Under the pieces are notes generated by a model that had not been told where the DNA came from, did not search any database, and was given only the letters and a program-made list of their open reading frames with translations. Positions 18,104 to 27,148 of a stretch of DNA of 64,000 nt are shown here, in pieces. The translations under genes and the position numbers were made by a program. How positions within the stretch are numbered: the first letter of the stretch is position 1; every line of letters begins with the position of its first letter. Source of the stretch: Leifsonia shinshuensis (GTDB lineage Bacteria > Actinomycetota > Actinomycetes > Actinomycetales > Microbacteriaceae); the NCBI RefSeq assembly GCF_014217625.1, contig NZ_CP043641.1, forward strand, positions 1 to 64,000. The letters run 5' to 3'.

Positions 18104-19165
18104 ATGCCCACCGGTGCCGTCTCCGCGCCCGCCGGGCGTGCCCGGGAGCTCCCCGCGCACGTCCGGCGGCGCCGGCGCACCCTGCTGGGGTTCCTGATCG
18201 CGGTCGTCGTCCTCCTGGCGGTGTGCGTGCTCAGCCTGATGGTCGGCGCGCGCACGATCGCGCCGGCCGACGTCCTGCACGCGCTGACGCACTACTCGGC
18301 GAGCGACCCGGACTCCCTCGTGGTCGTCGGCAGCCGTCTCCCGCGCACGCTGCTCGGTCTCGCCGCCGGGCTGGCGCTGGGGCTCGCCGGAACCGTGATG
18401 CAGGGGCTGTCGCGCAATCCGCTCGCCGACCCCGGGATCCTCGGGGTGAACTTCGGCGCGTCGCTGGCCGTCGTGGTGGCGATCGCGTTCCTCGGCGTCA
18501 CGGCGGTCTCCGGCTACGTCTGGTTCGCCTTCGCGGGCGCGGCGCTCGCCGCCGGGATCGTCTACGCGGTCTCCGCGGTGGGCCGGGAGGGAGCGACCCC
18601 GGTCAAGCTGGCGCTCGCCGGCGCCGCGGTCTCGGCCGCGCTCGGCTCGCTCATCACGGCGGTCATGCTCACCAGCCGGGTGTCCCTCGACCAGATGCGG
18701 TTCTGGCAGGTGGGCTCGCTCGCCGGGCGCGGCTTCGGCGTGCTCTGGCAGGTGCTGCCGACGCTCGCCGTCGGCGCGATCCTGGCCCTGGCTCTCGGGA
18801 GGCTGCTCAACGGCCTCGCGCTGGGCGACGACGTCGCGCGCGGCCTCGGCCAGCGGGTCGGCCTCGCGCGCGTGCTGTCGGCCGTCGCGATCGTGCTGCT
18901 GTGCGGGTCGGCGACGGCCGCCGTCGGCCCGATCGCGTTCGTCGGGCTCGTCGTCCCGCACGTCGCCCGCTGGGTCGTCGGCGCGGACTACCGCCGCATC
19001 CTCGCCTTCTCCGCCGTGATCGCGCCCGCCCTGCTGATCGCGTGCGACGTGATCGGCCGCGTCGTCGCCCCTCCCGGGGAGCTGCAGGTCGGCATCGTCA
19101 TGGCGTTCGTCGGGGCGCCGCTGTTCATCGCGCTCGTGCGGCGCAGGAAGCTGGTCGGGCTGTGA
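18104..19165 (+). CDS. FecCD family iron-siderophore ABC permease (first subunit)
   Basis: A 353-residue inner-membrane permease of the FecCD/BtuC family with about nine to ten helices. Recognisable family stretches are RLPRTLLGLAAGLALGLAG (about 77-95), MQGLSRNPLADPGILG (about 97-112) and GPIAFVGLVVPHVAR (about 267-281). It pairs with the following homologous subunit to form the translocation pore. ATG 18104 lies 7 bp after the lipoprotein gene. The stop overlaps the next GTG start, giving tight stoichiometric coupling of the two permeases. Confidence 0.92.
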   Translation: MPTGAVSAPAGRARELPAHVRRRRRTLLGFLIAVVVLLAVCVLSLMVGARTIAPADVLHALTHYSASDPDSLVVVGSRLPRTLLGLAAGLALGLAGTVMQGLSRNPLADPGILGVNFGASLAVVVAIAFLGVTAVSGYVWFAFAGAALAAGIVYAVSAVGREGATPVKLALAGAAVSAALGSLITAVMLTSRVSLDQMRFWQVGSLAGRGFGVLWQVLPTLAVGAILALALGRLLNGLALGDDVARGLGQRVGLARVLSAVAIVLLCGSATAAVGPIAFVGLVVPHVARWVVGADYRRILAFSAVIAPALLIACDVIGRVVAPPGELQVGIVMAFVGAPLFIALVRRRKLVGL

Positions 19166-20223
19166 GCGCGCAGACCGCCGCGGGTGCGGCCTCCCCGGCT
19201 GTGTCGAGCGTCGCCGTCGACCGGCGCCGACGGCACGCGCGCGCCCTGCGGGTGTCGATCGTGCTCGCCGTGCTCGTCGCGCTGGTGTCGGCCGTGTCCC
19301 TGACGCTCGGGGATGCCGGCGTCGCGCCCTCCGACGTGCTCGCCGCCCTCGTCGGCCGCGCCGACCGGCTCACGTCGTTCGTCATCCTGGACCTCCGCCT
19401 GCCGCGCCTGCTCGCCGCCGTGCTGGTCGGTGCGTGCCTCGGTCTGTCCGGCGCGCTCTTCCAGTCGGTCGCGCGCAACCCGCTCGCGAGCCCCGACATC
19501 ATCGGCATCACCACCAGCGCGAGCGCGACCGGCGCCATCGCCCTGGTCTGGTTCGGGATCAGCGGCCTCGCGCTCTCCGGCATCGTCCTCGCGGGCACCC
19601 TGGTCGCGGCCGTGCTGATCTACCTGCTCGCCTGGCGCAACGGCGTGAGCGGCTACCGCTTCGTCCTGGTCGGGATCGGCTTCGCCGCGATCTGCGCGGG
19701 ACTTGTCTCGTATGTGCTCACCCGCGCCGACCTCAGCGACGTGCAGCAGGCCCTGGTGTGGATCACCGGCAGCCTGAACAGCGTCGACCCGACGTCGCTG
19801 GTGGTGCTCGCGGTCTCCGCCGTCGTACTCATCCCGGCCGCGCTGCTGGTCGGCCGGCCGCTCGCCGCCCTCGGGCTCGGCGACGACCTCGCGGCCGGGA
19901 TCGGTGTGCGGCCCGAGCGCACGCGCATCCTGAGCGTCGGCGTCGGGGTGGCGCTCGCGGCAGTCGCGGTGTCCGTCGCCGGTCCGATCGCGTTCGTGGC
20001 GCTGCTCGCGGCGCCGGTCGCGCGCCGGCTGGTCGGGCGCGGCTCGCTCGCGCTCGTCCCCGCGGCTCTCGTCGGAGCGCTCGTGCTCGTGCTGTCCGAC
20101 GTCGTCGCGCAGTTCGCCGTGCCGGGCGTCGTCTTCCCGGTCGGCGTCGTGACCGGGATCGTCGGAGCGCCCTACCTGCTCTGGCAGCTCACCAGGACCA
20201 ACCGCGTCGGCCGTGGAGGCTGA
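19162..20223 (+). CDS. FecCD family iron-siderophore ABC permease (second subunit)
   Basis: A 353-residue second FecCD permease, homologous to its neighbour, with DLRLPRLLAAVLVGACLGLSG and FQSVARNPLASPDIIG-type signatures in the first third and VAGPIAFVALLAAPVARRL near the C-terminus. GTG 19162 overlaps the previous TGA (GTGA). The gene ends at 20221-20223, and its TGA is also the first base triplet of the 16-bp tandem repeat preceding the ATPase gene. Confidence 0.92.
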   Translation: MSAQTAAGAASPAVSSVAVDRRRRHARALRVSIVLAVLVALVSAVSLTLGDAGVAPSDVLAALVGRADRLTSFVILDLRLPRLLAAVLVGACLGLSGALFQSVARNPLASPDIIGITTSASATGAIALVWFGISGLALSGIVLAGTLVAAVLIYLLAWRNGVSGYRFVLVGIGFAAICAGLVSYVLTRADLSDVQQALVWITGSLNSVDPTSLVVLAVSAVVLIPAALLVGRPLAALGLGDDLAAGIGVRPERTRILSVGVGVALAAVAVSVAGPIAFVALLAAPVARRLVGRGSLALVPAALVGALVLVLSDVVAQFAVPGVVFPVGVVTGIVGAPYLLWQLTRTNRVGRGG

Positions 20224-20275
20224 GAACCATGGAGGCTGAGAACCATGAAGGCTGAGAACCATGAAGGCTGAGAAA
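20221..20275 (+). repeat. 16-bp tandem repeat carrying repeated translation-start signals
   Basis: Three 16-bp units TGAGAACCATGRAGGC start at 20221, 20237 and 20253, with a partial fourth at 20269. Each unit supplies a GGAGG or GAAGG followed about 8-9 nt later by an ATG. The ATGs at 20229 and 20245 open identical-length eight-codon ORFs (MEAENHEG and MKAENHEG) ending at 20255 and 20271. The ATG at 20261 is in frame with the ATPase gene. The first TGA is the stop of the upstream permease. Confidence 0.85.
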
Positions 20276-20287
20276 GTGGATGCTCGC

Positions 20288-21085
20288 ATGACCGACAGCA
20301 CGCTCGCCGCGCGCGACCTCACCCTCGCCTACGAGGGCCGGGTCGTCGTCGACGGCCTCGACCTCGACATCCCGCCCGGGCGTGTCACCGCGATCGTCGG
20401 GCCGAACGCCTGCGGCAAGTCCACCCTGCTGCGCGGGCTGTCCCGGCTGCTCGCCCCGGCCTCCGGCAGCGTGCTGCTCGACGGCGCCGACATCCGCTCG
20501 CTGCCGACCAAGGAGGTCGCGACCCGGCTGGGCCTGCTGCCGCAGACGCCCACCGCGCCCGACGGGATCACCGTCGCCGACCTCGTCTCGCGCGGCCGGT
20601 ACCCGCACCAGGGCTGGTTCCGGCGCTGGACCGCCGAGGACGACGCCGCCGTGCAGGAGGCGATGGCCGCGACCGGCGTCGCCGAGCTGGCCGACCGCGC
20701 GATCGACGAGCTGTCCGGCGGCCAGCGCCAGCGCGTCTGGATCGCGATGGCGCTCGCGCAGCAGACCGGCATCCTGCTGCTGGACGAGCCGACGACCTTC
20801 CTCGACATCAGCCACCAGCTCGACGTGCTCGACCTGCTGCTCGACCTGAACGCGGCGCGGGGAACCACGGTCGTCATGGTGCTGCACGACCTCAACCTCG
20901 CGGCGCGCTACGCCGACCACCTGGTGGCGATGCGGGCGGGGGAGATCGTGGCGGCTGGCGACCCGGCGGAGGTCGTGACCGCTGAGCTCGTGCGCGACGT
21001 GTTCGGGGTGGAGTCGGTCATCGCGCCGGACCCGGTGGCGGGGACGCCGCTGGTGGTGCCGCTGGGGAGGCACCACACGCTCTGA
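20288..21085 (+). CDS. iron-siderophore ABC transporter ATP-binding protein
   Basis: A 265-residue ATPase that powers the FecCD permease pair. Walker [10 protein letters not shown] (38-46), the ABC signature LSGGQRQR (142-149) and Walker B ILLLDEP (162-168) are intact. ATG 20288 gives [11 protein letters not shown], the usual family start. An in-frame ATG at 20261, which has a GAAGG site from the 16-bp repeat, would add nine residues and may be the true start. It completes the set of lipoprotein, two permeases and ATPase under the iron box at 16963. A 321-bp gap separates it from hisS. Confidence 0.93.
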   Translation: MTDSTLAARDLTLAYEGRVVVDGLDLDIPPGRVTAIVGPNACGKSTLLRGLSRLLAPASGSVLLDGADIRSLPTKEVATRLGLLPQTPTAPDGITVADLVSRGRYPHQGWFRRWTAEDDAAVQEAMAATGVAELADRAIDELSGGQRQRVWIAMALAQQTGILLLDEPTTFLDISHQLDVLDLLLDLNAARGTTVVMVLHDLNLAARYADHLVAMRAGEIVAAGDPAEVVTAELVRDVFGVESVIAPDPVAGTPLVVPLGRHHTL

Positions 21086-21406
21086 GTCAGCAGTGAGCAG
21101 GGGCCGGCAGCGCGCCCGCCGGGGGGACCCGGACCGCCGATCGGGTCTGACGGGCGCCGGCCGGCGGCGCATTCATCCCGGTCCCGGGCGGACGCGTTGT
21201 CGTGTGTCTGGCAACGCAGCCGACGTGGTCGGACGACTACGGCTCATGCCAGGTCCTCACTGGGACACCACCGCATCGCGCGGGGTCGGCGCGACATCAG
21301 GGTGGCAACGGCAGCAGTCTAGTTCTCCGCACGTCGCGCCCGCGATCCCCCCGGGCGGCATCGGGAGGCCTCCATCGGAAGCCCCGCCATCTGGAAGAAT
21401 CGTCGC
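21086..21406. other. 321-bp intergenic region before hisS
   Basis: This gap is very GC-rich and contains no convincing gene. It holds short dyads (for example CGCCGGCCGGCGGCG around 21154-21170 and GGAGGCCTCC near 21364). AAGAAT at 21395-21400 is only 6 nt before the hisS ATG and is a candidate -10 for a leaderless transcript. An AGGGTGGCAACGGC stretch near 21299 resembles a T-box core but is not supported (see rejected items). Confidence 0.4.
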
Positions 21407-22699
21407 ATGGCTTCCCCGATCACCCCGCCCCGCGGCATGCGCGACTTCCTCCCCGCCGAGAAGGCCCGCCGTGAGCATGCGCTGGGCGTGATCCGCCGGA
21501 GCTTCGCCTCCCACGGCTTCGACGAGATCGAGACCCCGGTGGTGGAGGACGTGGCCCGCCTGCACTCGGGCCTCGGCGGCGACAACGAGAAGCTCGCCTT
21601 CAGCGTGCTCAAGCGCGGCCTCGGCGGCGACGACCTGCGGGCCGCGATCGAGTCGGGGGACACCCTCGCGCTCTGCGACCTCGGCCTGCGCTTCGACCTC
21701 ACGGTGCCGCTGGCCCGCTTCTACGCCACCCACCGCGGCGAGCTGCCTCCCGTCTTCCGCAGCATCCAGATCGCGCCGGTCTGGCGGGCCGAGCGCCCGC
21801 AGAAGGGCCGCTACCGCCAGTTCGTGCAGTGCGACATCGACATCATCGGCGAGGGCTCGCAGCTCGCAGAGGTCGAGCTGATCACCGCGACCGCCGCAGC
21901 GCTGGAGGCCCTGGGCCTGGCCGGCTGCACCATCCGGATCAACGACCGCCGCATCCTGAACGGCCTGCTCGAGTACTGCGGGTTCGCCGAGTCGCGCTGG
22001 CCGCAGGTGCTCATCTCGATCGACAAGCTCGACAAGATCGGCGCCGAGGGCGTCGTCGCCGAGCTGAGCGAGGGCGGCGCGGACTCCGCGGCCGTGCTCG
22101 GCGGCATCCTCGCCGGGCTGGAGCCGCACCTCGCCGACGGCGGCGTCGAGCTGACCGTCGAGGCGATCTCGCAGATCCTCCCCGCGGGCATGGACACCGA
22201 CACCATCGCCGACCTGGAAGCGCTCGCGCACGCGCTCGACACCCTCCCGGAGGGCGTCGCGCTGCGGTTCGACCCCACCCTGGTGCGCGGCATGGGCTAC
22301 TACACCGGAACGATCTTCGAGATCGCGCACCCGGGATCCGGCAGCTCGGTCGGCGGCGGCGGCCGCTACGACGGGATGATCGGGCGCTTCCTCGGCACCG
22401 ACGTGCCGGCCTGCGGGTTCTCGATCGGGTTCGAGCGCGTCGTCGACCTTATCGAGACGCCGGAGGACTCGGCAGCGGACACCGTGGTGCTGGTGCACGA
22501 CCCGAGCGTCCCGCTCGACCGGCTGATGGCGATCAAGTCCGAGCTGGTGGCCTCCGGCCGCCGCGTCCGGCTCGACCGGCGGGCGAAGAACCTCAAGGCC
22601 GTGCTGGACCGCGCGGCGGCAGCCGGGTACCGGTCGTTCGCGTTCGTCGGCCCGGAGACCGCGGACGCCGCCGCGCTAGAGTTCAAGCCGCTGGCATAG
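21407..22699 (+). CDS. hisS: histidine--tRNA ligase
   Basis: A 430-residue class II aminoacyl-tRNA synthetase that charges tRNA-His. Visible signatures are motif 1 near residues 20-45, motif 2 VWRAERPQKGRYRQF (about 126-140), the histidine-binding LVRGMGYYTGTIFEI (about 292-306) and motif 3 GFSIGFERVVDL (about 338-349), followed by the anticodon-binding domain. Length is normal. No Shine-Dalgarno sequence precedes ATG 21407, but AAGAAT ends 6 nt upstream. Its last 17 bp overlap the end of the convergent secreted-protein gene. Confidence 0.95.
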   Translation: MASPITPPRGMRDFLPAEKARREHALGVIRRSFASHGFDEIETPVVEDVARLHSGLGGDNEKLAFSVLKRGLGGDDLRAAIESGDTLALCDLGLRFDLTVPLARFYATHRGELPPVFRSIQIAPVWRAERPQKGRYRQFVQCDIDIIGEGSQLAEVELITATAAALEALGLAGCTIRINDRRILNGLLEYCGFAESRWPQVLISIDKLDKIGAEGVVAELSEGGADSAAVLGGILAGLEPHLADGGVELTVEAISQILPAGMDTDTIADLEALAHALDTLPEGVALRFDPTLVRGMGYYTGTIFEIAHPGSGSSVGGGGRYDGMIGRFLGTDVPACGFSIGFERVVDLIETPEDSAADTVVLVHDPSVPLDRLMAIKSELVASGRRVRLDRRAKNLKAVLDRAAAAGYRSFAFVGPETADAAALEFKPLA

Positions 22700-24044
22700 C
22701 CGGTTCCGCCTCCCGCACGGCCGTCGCCGGCAGCTTCCAGAACACCGACCCGACCTGGTGTCCCTGGTCGGTCGCGGGGTCCCAGGCGACGCCGTCCGGG
22801 CTGACGTCGAGATCGGCCCTCGAGTTGCTCGACTGCGGCCAGATCAGCAGCCTCCAGTAGCCCGGCTTGTCGAGGGTGAAGGCGCGCCCCAGCTGCTCCG
22901 GAGCCCCGAGGAGCAGACCCTGCACGCTGAGCGCGGCGGAATGGCTGGGGATGACGACGTGTCGCGGCGTCGGAGTGACGGACGCGGGCGTGCCGTCGAC
23001 GTGCCGGAACTGGTAGAACAGCGCGGCCGTCTCGTCGTTGCCCTCCGCGGCCGTCCGTCCCGAGGCGAGGGCGTCGACGTGGAAGTGGTTGCCGTCGAGC
23101 GTTCCTGTCGTGTCGGCGGTCACGACGTTCCCCCAGGCCGCCTGCGACGAGAGCGTGGAGTCGTAGCCGGGCAGGAGCCACGTCGTCCGGTCCCAGGCGT
23201 TGATGGCCACGGGGCGTCCGTCACTGCCGGTCTGCTGCTGGAGGACCGGGAACTCGGCGACGGACTGCGTCCCGTCCGGCCAGGTCGCGCGGATCGGCCA
23301 GCCGTACATCGCGGAGGCGACGTTCTCGGTGTGCGCGTCGCCGCGGCAGCTCAGATACAGGCGCTCCAGACCGTCTCCCAGGTCCTGGACGTGGACGATC
23401 GCGTAGTTCTCGTCGATGGAGCGGCGGATGTCGTCGGACACCAGGCGCAGGGGCATGTTGATCCCCTCGGTCGCCGCGGTCACGAAGAACCGGTACTCCA
23501 TCCTCGCGGGCCGGACCCCGCGCGGGACGATGACGGCGAGGTCCGCGCGGAACTCGTCCGGCCCGCGGCAGATGATGCCGATCGCGCCCAGCACCGTCAG
23601 CTCGTAGAGCCCCGCGCCGATCTCGATCGGCGCCCAGGCGCGGACGCCGGCGCTCTCCGCACGCACCCCGGTCGGCGTGCCCGGCACGCCGGTCGTCGCG
23701 GTGAAGGGCGGGATCGTGTGGACGCCCGGCCCGATCCCGATGGCGCGGCCGGGCGACGCGGTCCCGTCGGCCCACGCGAAGCCGGCCGACAGTTCCACCG
23801 TGATGGTCTCCCTCTCGTTGCCGTGCGCGACCACCTCGGCTCCCGTCACCGAGGAGCCGGACGTGACCGTCGGCGGCAGGCCCGCGATGTGGAGGACGGG
23901 GGACTGGCTGGCGGCGTAGGCCGGCGACGCGACGGTGAGGGCGACGGCCGGCAGGGACCAGGCGGCGGTCGCGGCGACGGCGCGGCGCGAGGGCCTGCTC
24001 ACAGCGCGGACGGCCGGGCGGGGCGGGCTGGCGGGATTCTTCAC
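22683..24044 (-). CDS. secreted protein with Tat-like signal, function unknown
   Basis: A 453-residue exported protein. GTG 24044 is selected because AAGGAG lies 7 nt upstream. The N-terminus then has paired arginines (SRRAVAATAAW, about 19-29), a hydrophobic core and an AYA cleavage site near residue 44, like a Tat signal with a weak consensus. The mature part is beta-rich, with a first domain (about 50-170) resembling bacterial surface beta-sandwich modules. There are no C-terminal membrane anchor, LPxTG or cysteine lipobox motifs, so it is probably released or non-covalently bound. The 3' end overlaps hisS by 17 bp. I do not recognise a family. Confidence 0.72.
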   Translation of the reverse strand: MKNPASPPRPAVRAVSRPSRRAVAATAAWSLPAVALTVASPAYAASQSPVLHIAGLPPTVTSGSSVTGAEVVAHGNERETITVELSAGFAWADGTASPGRAIGIGPGVHTIPPFTATTGVPGTPTGVRAESAGVRAWAPIEIGAGLYELTVLGAIGIICRGPDEFRADLAVIVPRGVRPARMEYRFFVTAATEGINMPLRLVSDDIRRSIDENYAIVHVQDLGDGLERLYLSCRGDAHTENVASAMYGWPIRATWPDGTQSVAEFPVLQQQTGSDGRPVAINAWDRTTWLLPGYDSTLSSQAAWGNVVTADTTGTLDGNHFHVDALASGRTAAEGNDETAALFYQFRHVDGTPASVTPTPRHVVIPSHSAALSVQGLLLGAPEQLGRAFTLDKPGYWRLLIWPQSSNSRADLDVSPDGVAWDPATDQGHQVGSVFWKLPATAVREAEPAMPAA

Positions 24045-24075
24045 TGAATGACTCCTTGAGCGAGGTCGGATCACG

Positions 24076-24100
24076 GAAATGCGTACAAATATCGCATTTC
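24076..24100 (-). promoter_or_regulatory. palindromic operator candidate upstream of the secreted-protein gene
   Basis: GAAATGCG-N9-CGCATTTC is a perfect 8-bp inverted repeat 32 bp upstream of the GTG 24044. On the minus strand its AT-rich centre contains GATATT, a possible -10. A bound protein would therefore overlap the promoter. No regulator gene is adjacent, so the binding factor is unknown. Confidence 0.5.
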
Positions 24101-24275
24101 TATCCTCGGTCGAGGGGCCGCCGGAGCGAATCCGTCTCCGGGTTGCTTTCGTCTCCGGTCGCCGGACGGGCCGGGTCATCCCGGCCGCCGATGCGGGGCA
24201 GGCGGCTCCGTGCTAGGCCGCGCCATTCACCGCAAGCATCGCGCCAGCCCGGTTCGGTCGCCGACGCGATCTCAC

Positions 24276-25598
<1,323 letters not shown>

Positions 25599-25616
25599 GC
25601 GGACCCGCTCAACCCG

Positions 25617-25675
25617 TCGAGGGGCACGTAAACGCCCTTATTCCTAGCGAATGAGGGCGACAACGTGCCCCTCGA
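25617..25675 (+). terminator. long hairpin after eno, member of a dispersed repeat
   Basis: The outer arms (13 bp, 25617-25629 with 25663-25675) are perfectly complementary, and an inner CGCCCTTATTC/GAATGAGGGCG stem continues the structure. The 20-mer at 25618-25637 recurs exactly, in opposite orientation, at 48878-48897 after another operon. It sits directly behind eno and probably stops transcription. No T-run follows. Confidence 0.7.
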
Positions 25676-25707
25676 TCGTTCTCCCGGTGGTCTGCGAGAA
25701 TCGCCCC

Positions 25708-25965
25708 ATGCGCACTGCCGCGGGTCTGCCGGCCGAGCTCGTCCCGCTCGGGGTGTTCCTGCTGCTCGCCGCGCTCTTCGTCGTGTTCGGCGCCTACCTG
25801 CTGCGGCGGCCGGAGCGCGCGGCGGCGCTGTTCGCCGACCGGGATGCGCGGGAGCGGTTCCGACCGCGCGACGCCCGCGCGATCGGGCTCGTCTTCACCC
25901 TCGGCGGCCTCGGGCTCCTCGCCGTCGGGGCTGTCCGGCTCGTCGTCATGCTGACCGTGCGCTGA
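25708..25965 (+). CDS. small two-helix membrane protein
   Basis: An 85-residue protein with two hydrophobic segments (about 12-30 and 62-82) separated by a basic, Arg-rich loop (about 31-58). No motif identifies a function. ATG 25708 is favoured over an upstream in-frame start because GAGAAT (25696-25701) with an extended TGC lies 6 nt before it, matching the leaderless layout common here. It stands between the eno terminator and the ftsB promoter, and the inserted gene appears to interrupt the usual eno-ftsB adjacency. Confidence 0.65.
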   Translation: MRTAAGLPAELVPLGVFLLLAALFVVFGAYLLRRPERAAALFADRDARERFRPRDARAIGLVFTLGGLGLLAVGAVRLVVMLTVR

Positions 25966-26097
25966 GCGCTCGCCGCCTCACCCGGCGACACCCCGCCCGC
26001 GCGGCCGCCGCTCAGGGCGCATCGCCTACGATTGACAGCGGGGACGCCGGTCCTCCACGTCCGCCGAGGACCGCCGCCGAGAACCGCAGGAGGGGCC

Positions 26098-26619
26098 ATG
26101 CCGAAGCCGCGCACGCAGCGCGTCGCCGCCTCCTTCGAGCAGCCGTCGGCCACCGGGCGCTGGCTGCGCGGCCTCCACTTCTCCGCCTTCTCGCTCGTGA
26201 TGATGGGAGCGGTCGTGCTCGCCGTCGTCATCCTGGCGCCGTCGCTGCAGGGCTTCCTCGCACAGCGGCAGCAGATCGCAGACCAGCAGAAGGCCGTCCA
26301 GGAGCTCTCGGCGCAGGTGGACGCGCTGAAGGAGCAGCGCGCCCGCTGGAACGACCCGAGCTACATCCGCGCCCAGGCCAGGGACCGGCTGTACTACGTG
26401 ATGCCGGGGGAGACCAGCTACCTCGTCATCGACGACCGGCCGCCCGCCGCGAAGGGCGACACCACCCCGGTGAGCTCCAAGCTCCAGAAGACCCGCACCG
26501 ACTGGGTCGGCTCCCTGTTCGGCTCGCTGATGGGCGCAGGGCTGACCGACGCGACCCCGGCGCAGCTCGGCAGCACGCCGGCGCCCAGCCCGACCCCGAC
26601 CCCCGCACCGAGCAAGTAG
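26098..26619 (+). CDS. ftsB: septum formation initiator, FtsB/DivIC family
   Basis: A 173-residue bitopic division protein. A basic cytoplasmic N-terminus is followed by one membrane helix (about 33-54) and a coiled coil (about 55-85, rich in Gln/Glu/Leu). The conserved DPSYIRAQARDRLYYVMPGE (about 85-104) is the DivIC/FtsB signature. A Pro/Thr/Ser-rich tail ends the protein. AGGAGGGG precedes ATG 26098, and TACGAT at 26027-26032 is a likely -10. It would join FtsL and FtsQ in the divisome. The DUF501 gene follows after 16 bp, as in other actinobacteria. Confidence 0.9.
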   Translation: MPKPRTQRVAASFEQPSATGRWLRGLHFSAFSLVMMGAVVLAVVILAPSLQGFLAQRQQIADQQKAVQELSAQVDALKEQRARWNDPSYIRAQARDRLYYVMPGETSYLVIDDRPPAAKGDTTPVSSKLQKTRTDWVGSLFGSLMGAGLTDATPAQLGSTPAPSPTPTPAPSK

Positions 26620-26635
26620 ACAGCCAAGGCACGCC

Positions 26636-27148
26636 ATGACCAGACCCCCGTTCGAACCCGTCACCGACGCGGACATCGCCGCCGTCAGCGAACAGCTCGG
26701 CCGCCCGGCGCGCAACGTCGTCGGCATCGCCGCGCGCTGCGTGTGCGGCCGGCCGACGGTCGTCTCCACGGCCCCGCGGCTGGACGACGGCACGCCGTTC
26801 CCGACCTTCTACTACCTGTCCCACCCCGCCGCCACCGCCGCGATGTCGCAGCTGGAGGCCACCCAGGTGATGAACGAGTACAACGACCTCCTGGCGGAGG
26901 ACGAGGACATGCGCGCGCAGTACCGGGCCGCGCACGAGCAGTACCTCGCCGACCGCGAGTCGGTCGGCGTCGTGCCCGAGCTCGCCGGGGTCTCCGCGGG
27001 CGGGATGCCGACCCGCGTCAAGTGCCTGCACGCGCTCGCCGCGCACGCGCTCGCCGCCGGCCCCGGCGTGAACCCGATCGGCGACCTGGCGCTCGCGCGG
27101 GGCGGGTGGTCGCCCGAGGTGTGCGAGTGCCGCATCCAGGCCGGCTGA
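26636..27148 (+). CDS. DUF501 domain-containing protein
   Basis: A 170-residue conserved actinobacterial protein of unknown function. The cysteines and histidine in ARCVCGRPTVV (about 33-43), YYLSHP (about 60-65), VKCLHALAAH (about 129-138) and VCECRI near the end are family landmarks, and the Cys/His set suggests metal binding. AAGG lies before ATG 26636. The eno-ftsB-DUF501 order is a conserved neighbourhood that often continues to an exopolyphosphatase; here a subtilase gene occupies that place. The C-terminus is overlapped by the likely protease start. Confidence 0.88.
   Translation: MTRPPFEPVTDADIAAVSEQLGRPARNVVGIAARCVCGRPTVVSTAPRLDDGTPFPTFYYLSHPAATAAMSQLEATQVMNEYNDLLAEDEDMRAQYRAAHEQYLADRESVGVVPELAGVSAGGMPTRVKCLHALAAHALAAGPGVNPIGDLALARGGWSPEVCECRIQAG

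Noticed and set aside
21086..21406. T-box riboswitch before hisS
   Set aside because: An AGGGTGGCAACGGC stretch near 21299 and CAC/CAT-containing loops look suggestive, but complementary antiterminator/antisequestrator arms are not convincing. AAGAAT 6 nt before ATG 21407 suggests a leaderless mRNA without this leader. A covariance search with RF00230 would decide.
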